64,000 bases of DNA from Pseudoxanthomonas mexicana (GCF_001556105.1 NZ_LSIF01000073.1:1-64000), one strand, 5' to 3'; positions 16,649 through 29,042 are shown, counted from the first letter of the stretch. A program made the numbers and translations. The notes: a model not told the origin generated them from the letters alone.

Positions 16649-17572
16649 ATGGACCGTATCGACGCGATGCAGGCGTTCGTCCGCGTGGTCGACACCGGCA
16701 GCTTCACCAAGGCTGCCGACACCCTGCAGGCCAGCAGGACGCGGGTGACGCAGCTGGTTCAGCACCTGGAAGCGCACCTGCGGGTGAAGCTGCTCCACCG
16801 GACCACGCGCAAGGTCAACGTCACCGCCGACGGCGCGGCGTACTACGACCGCGTGGTGCGCCTGCTGGCCGACCTGGACGACGCCGAGACCAGCCTGTCG
16901 GCGGCCTCCACGTCGCCGCGCGGGCGCTTGCGCGTAGACGTGCCCGCGCCGCTGGCCAGTCTGGTGCTGATGCCGGCGCTGCCCGATTTCCACGCGCGCT
17001 ATCCCGACATCCAGCTGGACATCGGCGCCAGCGACCGCAAGGTGGACCTGATCGACGAGAACGTGGACTGCGTGGTGCGCGGTGGCGATATCGCCGAGCC
17101 GTCGCTGCGCGCGCGCCACGTGGCGGACCTGCCGCTGGGCGTGTACGCCGCGCCGGGTTACCTCGCGCGTGCGGGGACGCCGGCGCATCCGCACGCGCTG
17201 GAAGCCAGCCATCACCGCATCGTCGGCTATCGCGGCGCGCGGACCGGCGCACCGCTGGCCTACGCGATGCATCGCGGCGGCGAGCCGCTGCGCGTGCAGG
17301 GTCGCCACGTGCTGACCGTGGACGATGGCAATGCGTACCTCGCCGCCGGCATCGCCGGCCTGGGCGTGCTGTGGCTGCCTCGGTACATGGCGCGCGCACC
17401 GCTGGCGCGGGGCGAGCTGGTGCCGTTGTTCGAGGACTGGCAGCTCGATGCGATGCCGCTGTACGTGGCGTTCCCGCCCAGCCGGCACGTCAGCCGCAAG
17501 CTGCGGGTGTTCATCGACTGGATCGTCGAGCTGATGGCGCAGCACGCACCGGCCATCCAGCCGCCGCGCTAG
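16649..17572 (+). CDS. LysR family transcriptional regulator
   Basis: A 307-residue regulator. The N-terminal winged helix-turn-helix spans residues ~1-60 ([44 protein letters not shown]), followed by a two-lobed effector domain ([24 protein letters not shown] onward). It belongs to the large CrgA/DsdC-like group starting MDRIDAMQ. The start ATG 16649 matches the family N-terminus. It is divergent from the RidA-family gene. The intergenic region contains A/T-rich sequence around 16600-16625 where a T-N11-A site would be expected. The effector is unknown. Confidence 0.92.
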   Translation: MDRIDAMQAFVRVVDTGSFTKAADTLQASRTRVTQLVQHLEAHLRVKLLHRTTRKVNVTADGAAYYDRVVRLLADLDDAETSLSAASTSPRGRLRVDVPAPLASLVLMPALPDFHARYPDIQLDIGASDRKVDLIDENVDCVVRGGDIAEPSLRARHVADLPLGVYAAPGYLARAGTPAHPHALEASHHRIVGYRGARTGAPLAYAMHRGGEPLRVQGRHVLTVDDGNAYLAAGIAGLGVLWLPRYMARAPLARGELVPLFEDWQLDAMPLYVAFPPSRHVSRKLRVFIDWIVELMAQHAPAIQPPR

Positions 17573-17602
17573 TCCTTCCACGCGCGCGTTGCGGCGTGTG
17601 GA

Positions 17603-17731
17603 TCAGGCGGCGACGCTGTCCGCGTTCGCCTGCGGTTCGGGTGCTTCGTCGGTGGGCGGTGGCTCGGGCGCGCGACAGGCGGCGCAGGCCAGCAACAGTG
17701 CGGCAAGCAGGGTGAGGCGGATCCGGGTCAT
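17603..17731 (-). CDS. small lipoprotein
   Basis: A 42-residue protein on the minus strand between LysR and the SDR gene. It has an N-terminal Arg-rich start, a hydrophobic segment and a lipobox-like LLAC at residues 13-16, followed by a Pro/Glu-rich tail. A near-perfect Shine-Dalgarno AGGAGG lies nine bases before the ATG at 17731, which is the main support that it is real. It is too short for domain assignment. It resembles the small proline-rich lipoproteins common in Xanthomonadaceae; function unknown. Confidence 0.6.
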   Translation of the reverse strand: MTRIRLTLLAALLLACAACRAPEPPPTDEAPEPQANADSVAA

Positions 17732-17789
17732 GGCGACGGTCCTCCTGTGGCGTGGCGCTATGCTACGCCCATCGATGAAGGAGGCGCAT

Positions 17790-18566
17790 GTGGCGGCGAA
17801 CCGGTGGCGACTGGAAGGACAACTGGCGCTGGTAACGGGCGCCAGCGCGGGCATCGGGCTGGCGATCGCACGCGAACTGCTCGGCTTCGGCGCGGACGTG
17901 CTGATGGTGGCGCGCGACATGGATGCGCTGCAGGACGCGCGCACCGAACTCGGTGACGAATTCCCCGAGCGCGAGATCGGCACGCTCGCCGCCGACGTGG
18001 CCGATGACGAAGACCGCCGCGCCATCCTCGACTGGGTGGAAGACCACGACGACGGCCTCAACATCCTGATCAACAATGCGGGCGGCAACGTCACCCGTGC
18101 CGCGGTGGACTACACCGAAGACGAATGGCGCGGGATCTTCGAGACCAATCTTTTCTCCGCGTTCGAACTCTCGCGCTATGCGCATCCGCTGCTGACGCGG
18201 CATGCGGCGTCGAGCATCGTCAACGTCGGCAGCGTCTCCGGCATCACCGCCGTGCGCAGCGGCGCGCCCTACGGCATGACCAAGGCCGCGCTGCACCAGC
18301 TGACCCGCAACCTGGCTGCGGAATGGGCCGAGGACGGCGTGCGCGTAAACGCGGTGGCGCCGTGGTACATCCGCACGCGCCGCACCTCCGGTCCGCTGGC
18401 GGACGCGGATTACTACGAAGAAGTCGTCGCGCGCACGCCGATGCGCCGCATCGGCGAGCCCGAGGAAGTCGCCGCTGCCGTTGTCTTCCTGTGCCTGCCT
18501 GCATCGAGCTATGTCACCGGCGAATGCATCGCGGTGGACGGCGGTTTCCTGCGCTACGGGTTCTGA
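17790..18566 (+). CDS. short-chain dehydrogenase/reductase (tropinone-reductase-like SDR)
   Basis: A 258-residue cytoplasmic NAD(P)-dependent oxidoreductase. Classical SDR motifs are in order: cofactor glycine motif TGASAGIG (~residues 16-23), the NNAG motif (~residue 94), catalytic Ser near SVSG and the YxxxK pair in YGMTK. The C-terminal DGGFLRYGF ending is typical of tropinone-reductase-like SDRs. I chose GTG 17790 because AAGGAGG ends five bases before it; in-frame ATGs at 17760 and 17775 have no such site and add a non-conserved extension. The substrate is unknown. Confidence 0.88.
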   Translation: MAANRWRLEGQLALVTGASAGIGLAIARELLGFGADVLMVARDMDALQDARTELGDEFPEREIGTLAADVADDEDRRAILDWVEDHDDGLNILINNAGGNVTRAAVDYTEDEWRGIFETNLFSAFELSRYAHPLLTRHAASSIVNVGSVSGITAVRSGAPYGMTKAALHQLTRNLAAEWAEDGVRVNAVAPWYIRTRRTSGPLADADYYEEVVARTPMRRIGEPEEVAAAVVFLCLPASSYVTGECIAVDGGFLRYGF

Positions 18567-18774
18567 GTGGAGGTCCGCTGGCACCGTTGACGGCGCGGTT
18601 CACCGCAGGCGGTTGCAGCTCTTGCCGCTGGCATCGGCCAGCAGGATATCGACGTCGTTGCGTTCGTTCCGGATGGCGATGTCGGTGCCTGGCCTGCGTG
18701 GCTGCGTCCGGTGCCTTCCGGCCAGGAAACGACCTGGCGGATCTGAAGGCCGCTGCCACGCAGTCGAGCGCGGC

Positions 18775-19434
18775 TTACTGCCCGCAGCGGCTCTCGGCGA
18801 CGATGCGTGCGACGCGCTCGTAGTCGGCGCGGTTCTTCTCGGCATTCTCCGGGCGCGCGAAGCGGAAAGCGACTTCGGTTTCATCGCGGCGCTTCTTCCA
18901 CGCCTCGCACAACGCGCCGTCGGGCACGCGCGCGCAGGTATCGCGCACCACCTCGCAGGCCTGGCCGGCGCCGGATTGCGGGTTGCCGTCCAGGCCTACC
19001 GTGCGCAACGTCACGCAGCGCGAGGCGGGCAGGACGTCCTCGGTGACGTAGCTGTCCTTGTCGTACGTGGTGCACTGGAACAGCACCGGCGGCGGCAGCC
19101 GATGGGCGTCAGAGGTGGGTGACGCGGGATCGGTCGTCGGCGTCGCCCTGGAGGGTGCGGTGGCCGCAGGCGCCTGTGCGGGCGCGACCGCGGGTGTCGT
19201 GGCGGGTGCAGTGGCTTGCCCCGGCACCATCGGCACGGTGTTCACGCCCTGCATCGTGCGCGTTTCCTGTTTCATGCCCTTGGGACAGGGCGAGTTCTGC
19301 AGGGTCAGCGCGCCGCTGGCGTCGGTGCAGCGGTAGATGGTCACGTCGGCCGCAGCGGCGACGGCGATACCGAGGCTGCCGCACGACAAGGCGAGCAACA
19401 GGCGTGCGAAGGAGCGTGCGATGGGGGTCATCAT
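18775..19434 (-). CDS. DUF4124 domain periplasmic protein
   Basis: A 219-residue secreted protein. The signal peptide ends near AVAAAAD (residue ~29). A DUF4124 motif follows immediately (VTIYRCTDASGALTLQNSPCPKGMKQETRTM). A long Ala/Pro/Thr linker (residues ~75-110) leads to a Cys-containing C-terminal domain. Its ATG overlaps the TAA of the upstream paralogue by one base (TAATG), so the pair is translationally coupled. DUF4124 proteins are common in Xanthomonadaceae; function is unknown. A further in-frame ATG one codon later is possible. Confidence 0.8.
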   Translation of the reverse strand: MMTPIARSFARLLLALSCGSLGIAVAAAADVTIYRCTDASGALTLQNSPCPKGMKQETRTMQGVNTVPMVPGQATAPATTPAVAPAQAPAATAPSRATPTTDPASPTSDAHRLPPPVLFQCTTYDKDSYVTEDVLPASRCVTLRTVGLDGNPQSGAGQACEVVRDTCARVPDGALCEAWKKRRDETEVAFRFARPENAEKNRADYERVARIVAESRCGQ

Positions 19435-20153
19435 TACCTGCAATCGTTGGCGATGCGCGCATCGATGCCGCGCTGTTCCAAGTCTAGCGCGCGCTGCTCG
19501 CTCGACATCGCAGCGCCGTAGCGGCGCAGGATGTCGTAGCGGCGGTCGGACAGGCGTGCGCAGACTTCCTGCTGCGGCAGTGGATGGCAGGGATCGCGTA
19601 CCCAGGTGCCCCCCGGCATGATCACCGGGCCGGGATGATGGCCGCCGGCAGGCGGGCGAGGCAGGTGGCCACCACCGCTCTGGAGCGCCAGGTTGCCGTT
19701 GCCGATCGAGACGTTGCCCGACACGCTGCCGCCATGCCCGCGCGGCCATAACGTATGCGCGGGATACGCCGCACCGTAGGACACCCAGCGCGGATTGCCC
19801 TGGTCGGTGTCGCTGGCATAGGTCTGCCCGTCCGGCGCGATGCACTCGTACATCGGCCTGGGCGGAGTGAGGTAGACCACGCGCGTTGGTGGCGCGGCGG
19901 GAGGTGGCGGTGCAGGCGCGGGCGCGGTGGCGGCGCGCGGCGGTGGCCGTGCCGGGTCCTGTGGACGTTGCATCGCGCGCACTTCCTGCTTTTCGCCTTT
20001 CAGGCATGGCGAGTCACGCAACGCGACGCGGCCGTCGGCGGCCACGCAGCGGTAGATAGTCACCTGCGTGCCTGCCGCGGGCACTTGAGCGTGCGCCATC
20101 GATGGCGTGGTCAGCAGCAGGACCGACAGCAGCGGCGGGACGAGGCGCGACAT
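19434..20153 (-). CDS. DUF4124 domain periplasmic protein
   Basis: A 239-residue secreted protein with a signal peptide ending near AHAQ (residue ~23). The same DUF4124 core follows (VTIYRCVAADGRVALRDSPCLKGEKQEVRAMQ), then a Pro/Ala-rich spacer. The middle region contains a second YECIAPDGQTY-type motif and Gly/His-rich sequence. The C-terminus carries two Cys likely in disulfides. It is a paralogue of the gene just downstream, with which it is coupled, and lies 60 bases after tsaC on the same strand. Function unknown. Confidence 0.8.
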   Translation of the reverse strand: MSRLVPPLLSVLLLTTPSMAHAQVPAAGTQVTIYRCVAADGRVALRDSPCLKGEKQEVRAMQRPQDPARPPPRAATAPAPAPPPPAAPPTRVVYLTPPRPMYECIAPDGQTYASDTDQGNPRWVSYGAAYPAHTLWPRGHGGSVSGNVSIGNGNLALQSGGGHLPRPPAGGHHPGPVIMPGGTWVRDPCHPLPQQEVCARLSDRRYDILRRYGAAMSSEQRALDLEQRGIDARIANDCR

Positions 20154-20213
20154 GCGGCCATGGTGCGCGCCGGGCGGGAGGATGGAAAGCCGATGGCGCG
20201 GCCCGTATGGCCG

Positions 20214-20768
20214 TCAGTCACGCAGCGAGTGGCCCGTGAGCGCGTCGCGGATGGCGGTGGGGCGGTCGAGGCCGCCCGTGGCACCCGGCACGACGGCGTC
20301 GACGCGCGCCAGCAGGGCGGGATCCAGTGCCGCCTGCTCGCTGACCGGCGGTTGCCCAGTGAGGTTGGCGCTGGTGGATACCAGCGCGCCGCCATAGGCC
20401 TGGCACAGGCCGATCACGACCGGATGCTGGCTGACCCGAACGGCGATGCCGCGGTGCGCACCGGTCACCCAGCGCGGCGCCTGCGGCGTGGCGGGCATGA
20501 TCCACGTATGCGGCCCGGGCCAGCTGGACAGCACCTCGGTGAGGCGGTCGGTCGGCACGGCGGCCACGTCGATCAGCGGCTTGAGCGTGGCAGCGATCAG
20601 GATCAGGCCCTTCTCGACCGGCCGCTGCTTGATCGCCAGCAGCCGGTGCACCGCGCCCTCATCGAACGGGTCGCAGCCCAGTCCCCACACGGCTTCGGTG
20701 GGGTAGGCGACAACGCCGCCGCTGCGGATCGTTTCCGCCGCTTCCTCGATGGTCCTTTCGATCGGCAT
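20214..20768 (-). CDS. tsaC: threonylcarbamoyl-AMP synthase
   Basis: A 184-residue YrdC/Sua5-domain enzyme. It makes threonylcarbamoyl-AMP from threonine, bicarbonate and ATP for the t6A37 modification of ANN-decoding tRNAs. Visible motifs are GGVVAYPTEAVWGLGCDP, the nucleotide-binding KQRPVEKGLILI (residues ~47-58), and STSANLTGQPP near residue 132. Length equals the short TsaC form. It lies 31 bases behind topA, the usual arrangement in gammaproteobacteria, where yrdC belongs to the smg/topA/dprA neighbourhood. Confidence 0.93.
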   Translation of the reverse strand: MPIERTIEEAAETIRSGGVVAYPTEAVWGLGCDPFDEGAVHRLLAIKQRPVEKGLILIAATLKPLIDVAAVPTDRLTEVLSSWPGPHTWIMPATPQAPRWVTGAHRGIAVRVSQHPVVIGLCQAYGGALVSTSANLTGQPPVSEQAALDPALLARVDAVVPGATGGLDRPTAIRDALTGHSLRD

Positions 20769-20799
20769 GGCGTCGGCTCGGGTCCTTCGAGCGGTGGGA

Positions 20800-23307
<2,508 letters not shown>

Positions 23308-23422
23308 GTCAGGGGTTCAGGGGAGTTCGGGTGGGCCGTCCGGGGGCCGGCAAGGGTGGCCCAGATGCGGGCGCCAGAGAAGCGGACGCCCGGAGCGGGG
23401 GCCCCGGGCGTTCAGATTTCCC

Positions 23423-23458
23423 ATTTATAGTGGTGTCACGGCCGTCCCGGCCTGTCAA
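23423..23458 (-). promoter_or_regulatory. possible topA promoter with hairpin in the leader
   Basis: Reading leftward, TTGACA (23458-23453) and TATAAAT (23429-23423) are both near consensus but separated by 23 bases, longer than the usual 17. The -10 element may work with a different, weaker -35. A GC-rich hairpin (23386-23393 with 23404-23411) would lie at the very 5' end of the transcript. Confidence 0.35.
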
Positions 23459-23516
23459 GCCACAGCGCCCGGCCAGACCTCGGGGCCGCGACCCCGGTCA
23501 CGCCAGGTGAGTCGGC

Positions 23517-24488
23517 TCAGCGGCCCATCGAGGCCAGGGCGGCGACCCCGACGATGGCCAGGATGACCAGGCCCACCAGCAGCAGGCCGAACAACGCCAG
23601 GATCACGATGGTCACGGTGCCGAGTTCCTCGCGCTGCCGCTCCGGCTGGGAGGTGAAGGCCCACTTGTCCACCACCAGCGTGTCGCACATCAGGTCGTGC
23701 AGACCCTGCTTGCGCTCGGTGAAGGCGGCCATGATCAGGCCGATGCACAGCAGCAGCGAGCTGAGGAGGTAGGCCCAGTACCGGCCGAAGCCACGCAGGA
23801 ACGTGATCTTGTCGCCGTCGGTGCGCACCACCTTGATGCCGATGGCCAGCTTGCCGGGGGTGGCCAGCAGTCCAGCGCTGGAGTGGAACCAGGCGAACGC
23901 GATGGCACCCAGCAAGTAGGAACTCAGCGTCTGCACCGCGTTGAACCTTTCGAGACTGCTGAAGCCGCCGCCGGCCAGGCCCCCGAGAATGGCCGCGATG
24001 ATGCCTACCGGGATGCCGATGGCGAGCGAGTCGATGACGCTGGCCGCCACGCGCTTCCAGAAGCCGGCATAGACCACGTGGCCATGCGCGACCGGCCTTC
24101 CGTAGGCACCGATGCCGATGTCCGCACGCGGCGCGGCGTAGGGAGAGTCGCCGGGTGATACGGCGGGCTCGGCACGCGGGATGGCCTCGGGTTGGGCGTA
24201 ACTCGGTTCGCTGGCCGTAAACACCGCGCGACCGGTCAACGGACGCTCGACCTCCACCTCGGTGGCGACCGGCGTGTCCGCCGTCTCGGGCGCGGGCGGG
24301 GAAGGCGGCGTCATGTCCAGCCGCAGTTCCGGCGCGACATTGACCAGCGCGGTCCACTGCTGCATGCCTTCGCGCCAGACCAGCGAGGTACGGGTGAGCG
24401 TGCCGTCACGAAACAGGGCGGCCATCGCATCGCCGTCCACCGGGCCGTGGCGCTGCTGTTGGGTATCGACGTAATACCAGACGGTCAT
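23517..24488 (-). CDS. GYF_2 domain plus RDD membrane protein
   Basis: A 323-residue protein. Residues ~1-60 form a GYF_2-type domain (MTVWYYVDTQQQRHGPVDGDAMAALFRDGTLTRTSLVWREGMQQWTAL). A ~70-residue Pro/Glu/Thr-rich linker leads to an RDD domain (AGFWKRVAASVIDSLAIGIPVG ... PGKLAIGIKVVRTDG ... LHDLMCDTLVV) with several membrane spans and a final span at the C-terminus. GYF_2 domains are thought to bind proline-rich or other peptides; RDD proteins are possible transporters. The start overlaps the stop of the upstream paralogue by four bases (ATGA). The substrate and function are unknown. Confidence 0.85.
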   Translation of the reverse strand: MTVWYYVDTQQQRHGPVDGDAMAALFRDGTLTRTSLVWREGMQQWTALVNVAPELRLDMTPPSPPAPETADTPVATEVEVERPLTGRAVFTASEPSYAQPEAIPRAEPAVSPGDSPYAAPRADIGIGAYGRPVAHGHVVYAGFWKRVAASVIDSLAIGIPVGIIAAILGGLAGGGFSSLERFNAVQTLSSYLLGAIAFAWFHSSAGLLATPGKLAIGIKVVRTDGDKITFLRGFGRYWAYLLSSLLLCIGLIMAAFTERKQGLHDLMCDTLVVDKWAFTSQPERQREELGTVTIVILALFGLLLVGLVILAIVGVAALASMGR

Positions 24489-25375
24489 GCGAGATCCTTC
24501 ATCAGCATCGCGCCCATCACCGCGTAGATGGCGATGCTGCCGATGATCGCCAGTCCAGCCAGCACCAGGATCACGATGGTGACCACGCCCAGTTCGTCGC
24601 GCTGGCGTTCGGGGAAGGACGTGAACGCCCACTTGTCCACCACCAGCGTGTCGCACAGCATGTCGTGCAGCGCCTGCTTGCGCTCGGTGAACGCCACCAT
24701 CAGGCCCGAGATCAGCACGCCCAGGCCGCAGGTGACCATGGTGAAGACCAGGTAGCCGAGCGAGCGCAGGAAGCCGCGCCAGAAGCTCATCCGCTGGCCG
24801 TCGGTACGCGCGACCTTGATGCCGACCGCGAGCTTGCCGAGGCTGGCCTGCAACGACGAGGACTGCATCCACCCGAAGTAGATGCACGGTGCGAGGAACA
24901 GGATCGGATAGATCGCCAGCATCGAGGCGACGCCCGCACCGGTGGCGAACGGATTGTCGGAGCCGCCGGCACCCATCACGCCGACGCCGATCAGCATCAG
25001 CGGAATCATCAGCGCGTAGCTGATGACCGTGGTGACGATGCTGTCAATGAAGCTGGCCGCGAAGCGCTTCCACAGGCCCGCCTGCACGACGTGGCCGGCG
25101 ACGACGGGCTGGAAGGTCGCCAGGTCCGCGGTCGGCGGCGTGTAGGGCGCATCGGCGTCCGGCACTGCTATGTCCACGGCCGGCGTGGCGATGGCATCGA
25201 GCTGCAGGTCGAATTCCGCGGCGAAGTTCTTCAGCGGCTGCCAGTCGTGCAGCCCTTCCCGCCACACGAGCGATGCGGCATCGAGGCGCCCGTGGCGCAC
25301 ATGGCTTTCCAGTTCCTCGGCCGAGAACGGCCCCTGCCGCTGCCCGCTGGCGTCGGCGTAGTACCACTGCGTCAT
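24485..25375 (-). CDS. GYF_2 domain plus RDD membrane protein
   Basis: A 296-residue paralogue of the following gene. The N-terminal GYF_2 domain (MTQWYYADASGQRQGPFSAEELESHVRHGRLDAASLVWREGLHDWQPL) is followed by a short linker, an RDD domain (AGLWKRFAASFIDSIVTTV, GKLAVGIKVARTDG, ALHDMLCDTLVVDKWAF) and a final membrane span. The C-terminal part is nearly the same in both proteins (TERKQ, DTLVVDKWAFTS, PERQR, ELG, VTIVIL), pointing to recent tandem duplication. It is translationally coupled to the next gene. Function unknown. Confidence 0.85.
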   Translation of the reverse strand: MTQWYYADASGQRQGPFSAEELESHVRHGRLDAASLVWREGLHDWQPLKNFAAEFDLQLDAIATPAVDIAVPDADAPYTPPTADLATFQPVVAGHVVQAGLWKRFAASFIDSIVTTVISYALMIPLMLIGVGVMGAGGSDNPFATGAGVASMLAIYPILFLAPCIYFGWMQSSSLQASLGKLAVGIKVARTDGQRMSFWRGFLRSLGYLVFTMVTCGLGVLISGLMVAFTERKQALHDMLCDTLVVDKWAFTSFPERQRDELGVVTIVILVLAGLAIIGSIAIYAVMGAMLMKDLA

Positions 25376-25426
25376 CGTGTCATTCCCCGGTAAAAAGCGC
25401 GGTTGGTGTCGCCACGCTCGCGTTGC

Positions 25427-26164
25427 TCAGTCGCGGCAGTCCAGCGGCAGCCACTTGTTGTCGATTTCCGACGAACAGTTCCACGTGCTGTTGTCGCTGC
25501 CCATATCCCACCACAGCTTGCGTCCGTCGATCTCGGTGTTGCCGGTATTGCCGAACTCAAGCTCGAACCCGCAGGTGCCATCGTCGAATTCACCGACGAT
25601 CGCACGCGTGACGTAGGTGCCGGCGTAACTCTCAGGGGTGCCGATGTCACCTTCACCATTGCCCGGGCAGCGCGCTTCACCGGTGCGTATCGCTTCCACC
25701 TGTTGCTTCAGTGGCTGGCTCTCGGCGATGGCCTGCGACACCTTGGCGCGCAGCGTGTAGTCGTTGTAGGCGGGAATGGAGATCGCGGCGAGGATCGCGC
25801 CGATGCCCAGGCACGGCACCAGCAGCACCGCCGCGACGATCAATGCGATCTTGCCGCCGGACATGCCCGGCTTTGCGGGTGGCGCGACGGGTGCGCGCAG
25901 CAAGCGGTCCTGTGGGTCGGCATTCGTCGCGTGAGCGGGAGTGGCCTGTGGTACCGGTGGCGGCGCGCTTCCGATCTCGACCGGCGCAGGATTCAAGCCG
26001 AGTTCGTCGGCGACATCGCGCAGGGGCTGCCATTGCGCCATGCCTTCGCGCCAGACCAGGCTGTCCAGCGCAAGACGTCCGAAACGGTAATGGGTGACCA
26101 GTTCATCCGACGAGACCGGACCGTGCTGCTCACGGTTCCGGTCGGCGTAATACCAACCCGACAT
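25427..26164 (-). CDS. GYF_2 domain fused to a type IV pilin-like domain
   Basis: A 245-residue protein. Residues ~1-55 are a GYF_2 domain (MSGWYYADRNREQHGPVSSDELVTHYRFGRLALDSLVWREGMAQWQPL). A Pro/Ala linker leads to a membrane span (~residues 105-130) running into AISIPAYNDYTLRAKVSQAIAES, which closely matches the N-terminal helix of PilA-type pilins. The C-terminal part has pilin-like Cys pairs and ends with a NCSSEIDNKWLPLDC loop. The canonical prepilin peptidase site (Gly-Phe-Thr-Leu-Ile-Glu) is absent, so it is probably a membrane-anchored pilin-like protein rather than an assembled pilin. It lies 26 bases downstream of smg. Confidence 0.8.
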   Translation of the reverse strand: MSGWYYADRNREQHGPVSSDELVTHYRFGRLALDSLVWREGMAQWQPLRDVADELGLNPAPVEIGSAPPPVPQATPAHATNADPQDRLLRAPVAPPAKPGMSGGKIALIVAAVLLVPCLGIGAILAAISIPAYNDYTLRAKVSQAIAESQPLKQQVEAIRTGEARCPGNGEGDIGTPESYAGTYVTRAIVGEFDDGTCGFELEFGNTGNTEIDGRKLWWDMGSDNSTWNCSSEIDNKWLPLDCRD

Positions 26165-26190
26165 GCTTCCCCCTGAAGCGGATCAACGCC

Positions 26191-26664
26191 TCAGTGTACC
26201 GGCTCGGGCTCGTCGGCAAACATCTGCGTTTCCATCCACGCGTAGGCGGCTTCGGAACCCGGCTGGTTGAACAGCACCATCAGCACGACCCACTTCAGGT
26301 CGTCCAGGTCCAGCTCGTCCTGGTCCAGTGCCATGGCGCGGTCCAGCACCAGCTCGCGCTGGTCCGCGTCGAGGACGCCGTGCTGTTCCAGGAACAACAG
26401 GAAGCCGCGGCATTCGACATCCAGCTTCTCGAGTTCCGGGCCATGGAAGACGCGGGTCGGACCACCGACGCGCGGCGTGGACGCCGCAGGACGCTGGTCG
26501 GCCAGGGCATCCAGCCAGTCAAAGGCCTTGCTGATTTCGGTGGGGCTGAAGCCGGCCTGGATCAGGCCGTTCTGGAGAGAGTCGCGGTCGCGGACAGGGT
26601 CCGCATCTTCAGTGAAATAGTGTTCGAACAGGTACAGCAGTACATCCAGGATGCTCTCTTTCAT
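26191..26664 (-). CDS. smg: Smg family protein (DUF494)
   Basis: A 157-residue acidic cytoplasmic protein of the DUF494/Smg family. The N-terminus [17 protein letters not shown] and the C-terminal [27 protein letters not shown] are the family hallmarks. Function is unknown, but smg sits next to dprA and topA in many gammaproteobacteria. Its ATG overlaps the dprA stop by four bases. Three GYF-domain genes separate it from topA here. Confidence 0.93.
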   Translation of the reverse strand: MKESILDVLLYLFEHYFTEDADPVRDRDSLQNGLIQAGFSPTEISKAFDWLDALADQRPAASTPRVGGPTRVFHGPELEKLDVECRGFLLFLEQHGVLDADQRELVLDRAMALDQDELDLDDLKWVVLMVLFNQPGSEAAYAWMETQMFADEPEPVH

Positions 26665-27839
26665 TGCCCCTCGGCCTGCGTCGTCGACGCTGTGGAGGTG
26701 AAGAAACCGGTCTTTCTCTGGTATCGGCCGTGTTCCGCCGTTACTAAGCCATCCAGTTCCATGACCAGCAGCATGGAGGACAGTTCCGCGGCCGTCAATC
26801 CAGCCCGTGAGACGAGCTGATCCATACCTGTGGGGTCATGGCCCAGTGCTTCCCACAACCGCTGGTAGTCCGGGTCCAGTCGCGGAGGCGTCCCGCCGGT
26901 TCCTGCCATGGCGCCCGATTCCGTCTCGCCGAGCCGGCCACGCAGGGCATTGGCGAGGTCGGTGGCCAGCGGCGCGAGGGCATCGATGATCTCCTGTGCC
27001 TGTTCCACCAGACCGGCCCCGTCCCGGATCAGGCGATGGCAACCGCGCGCCATCGGGTTGTGGATGGAGCCGGGGATGGCGAAGACCTCGCGTCCTGCCT
27101 CGCCTGCCTGGCGGGCAGTGATCAGCGCACCGGAACGTTCGGCGGCTTCGATGACCAGTGTGCCCAGCGTCAATCCGGCGAGGATGCGGTTGCGGGCGGG
27201 GAAATGGCTGCGCAGCGCCGGCGTGCCCGGCGGATGCTCGCTGACGACCGCACCCTGTATGGCGAGGCGTTCGCGCAGCCGCTCATGCCCGGGCGGATAC
27301 GTGATGTCGGGGCCGGTGCCGACGACCGCGATGGTGGTGCCTTCCCCGAAAGCGAGGGCGGCCTCATGCGCGATCGCATCGATGCCGCGTGCCATGCCGC
27401 TGGCCACGACGATGCCAGCCGATGCCAGCGAACGCGCGAAGGCATGGGCATTGTCGCGGCCGCCGCTGGTGGGTGTCCGGCTACCGACGACCGCGACCGC
27501 GGGGCGCCACAGCAGGCTCGGGTCGCCGTCGACGAACAGCGCGAGCGGCGGGCTGGCGATGTTCCGCAAGGGGGCGGGATAGTCGGCATCATGCCAGCCG
27601 ATCAGATGGTGATCCGGTGCGTCCAGCCATGCCAGTGTGCAAGGCAACGCCTCGTCGTCTGCCCTTCCTTGAAGAGAGGCAATCTGAGCGTCGTCCAGTC
27701 CGCCTGCGCGCCATGCATTGATGCCCGCCTGCAGGACGGCGCCGGGGGTGTCGTACCGTTCCAGCAGCCGCCGGCGACACAGGACGGGGCCGCCGGCCAG
27801 GACGAGGCGGGCCAGGGCAATCAGGTCATCGGTAGGCAT
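26661..27839 (-). CDS. dprA: DNA-processing protein DprA (Smf)
   Basis: A 392-residue cytoplasmic protein that binds incoming single-stranded DNA and loads RecA during natural transformation. The central Rossmann-like domain shows [46 protein letters not shown], then [18 protein letters not shown] and [46 protein letters not shown]-terminal SAM-like helices and a C-terminal winged-helix segment ([30 protein letters not shown]) flank it. All expected parts are intact, so a competence role is plausible. It is coupled to smg. Confidence 0.95.
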   Translation of the reverse strand: MPTDDLIALARLVLAGGPVLCRRRLLERYDTPGAVLQAGINAWRAGGLDDAQIASLQGRADDEALPCTLAWLDAPDHHLIGWHDADYPAPLRNIASPPLALFVDGDPSLLWRPAVAVVGSRTPTSGGRDNAHAFARSLASAGIVVASGMARGIDAIAHEAALAFGEGTTIAVVGTGPDITYPPGHERLRERLAIQGAVVSEHPPGTPALRSHFPARNRILAGLTLGTLVIEAAERSGALITARQAGEAGREVFAIPGSIHNPMARGCHRLIRDGAGLVEQAQEIIDALAPLATDLANALRGRLGETESGAMAGTGGTPPRLDPDYQRLWEALGHDPTGMDQLVSRAGLTAAELSSMLLVMELDGLVTAEHGRYQRKTGFFTSTASTTQAEGQ

Positions 27840-27917
27840 GTGACGAGCGTAGGGGTGAAACGACGACGGCGCCCTCGGGCGCCGTCGCTGTCTTGCGTAG
27901 GATTTGCCTGACGCGAA

Positions 27918-29042
27918 TCAGTACGTCGCGTCGGGATGCTTCAGCTCGTAACCGACACGCGTGGCTTCCACGCCTTCCATGACCAGCGCGTAGCTGACCT
28001 TGTCGAAGGTGCGGAACACCATCGCATGGCTGGCGTACTCGTCCGGCAGGCTGACGCGACCGGCGCCGGACTTCGTCGATTCGCTGATGCGGGAGGATTC
28101 CGGATGGGCCATGCGGTTGGCCGTGTGGCTGCCGTTGCGCCAGATCGAAAACACGGTGCCGTTGTCGATGCCATCCAGGCGGCCACCGGTGATCGCGATC
28201 ACGTCGCGCGTTCCGCCAGCGCTGAACGCATCGGCCACGGCCAGTACGCGCAGCTTGCCGGCCGGATCGGTGGCGGGCGGGTGCGGGAAGAAGTGCAGGT
28301 CGTAAGGCTGGGCGTCCACCGGAATCAAACGGTCGCCGACGCGCACTTCATGTCCGCCGATATCGGCCACCAGCGTGCTCACCTCGCTACCCGGCACCAC
28401 GCCACGGCTGAACGTGGCGACGTTCATCTTGACCAGTTCATAGCCAAGGAACGCACCTTTGCCGCTCTGCTCGACGATGTCCTTCCACCGGTCGACTTCC
28501 CCGCGGATGCTCTTGCCACGGAAGTCCAGGTCCTGCGCGCGGGGACTGTCGGTGAAGCGGGCCAGCGGGCGTACGACCAGGTAGCGCTGGCCGACCTGAC
28601 CGCCGTCGAGGCCTCGCACGTAGATGTTGTGGCCACCGGAGCCGCGCAGGCGGTCTTCGTCCAAGCCGGCCACGTGCGGCAGACCCTCGAAGCTGTCGAC
28701 CACCCGACGGTCCTTCAGGTAGGCCTCGATGTCGGACAGCGGGATCGCATTGAGCGGCGCTTCCTGGCGAGGACCCTGCTGTACCGCCACGCGGTCCAGA
28801 TAGGCGAGGCTGATGACGTCGCCCGGATAGATCAGGTGCGGGTTCTGGATCTGCGGATTGGCCTGCCAGATCTCGGGCCACAGCCACGGCTTCTTGAGGA
28901 AGCGCGCGGAAATGTCCCACAGCGTGTCGCCACGCTTGACCACGTAGGTATCAGGATGGCTTCCCGCCATCTCGGCGGCAGCCGCATAGGTGCCGACGGT
29001 CAGCACCGCGACGGCGAAAACCGTACGAAAACATTTAAACAT
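27918..29042 (-). CDS. LysM-domain periplasmic protein
   Basis: A 374-residue exported protein. After a signal peptide (ending near AAAAE, residue ~24) comes one LysM domain ([47 protein letters not shown], ~residues 33-80). A long C-terminal region without a recognised catalytic domain follows. LysM modules bind peptidoglycan. The family is the usual partner upstream of dprA in Xanthomonadaceae and pseudomonads. ATG 29042 gives a proper signal peptide. It is divergent from def with 132 bases between the start codons. Confidence 0.9.
   Translation of the reverse strand: MFKCFRTVFAVAVLTVGTYAAAAEMAGSHPDTYVVKRGDTLWDISARFLKKPWLWPEIWQANPQIQNPHLIYPGDVISLAYLDRVAVQQGPRQEAPLNAIPLSDIEAYLKDRRVVDSFEGLPHVAGLDEDRLRGSGGHNIYVRGLDGGQVGQRYLVVRPLARFTDSPRAQDLDFRGKSIRGEVDRWKDIVEQSGKGAFLGYELVKMNVATFSRGVVPGSEVSTLVADIGGHEVRVGDRLIPVDAQPYDLHFFPHPPATDPAGKLRVLAVADAFSAGGTRDVIAITGGRLDGIDNGTVFSIWRNGSHTANRMAHPESSRISESTKSGAGRVSLPDEYASHAMVFRTFDKVSYALVMEGVEATRVGYELKHPDATY

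Noticed and set aside
18567..18774. Possible gene remnant on the minus strand (frame ending at 18600)
   Set aside because: The end of the frame looks slightly protein-like, but there is no start, ribosome site or recognisable domain.
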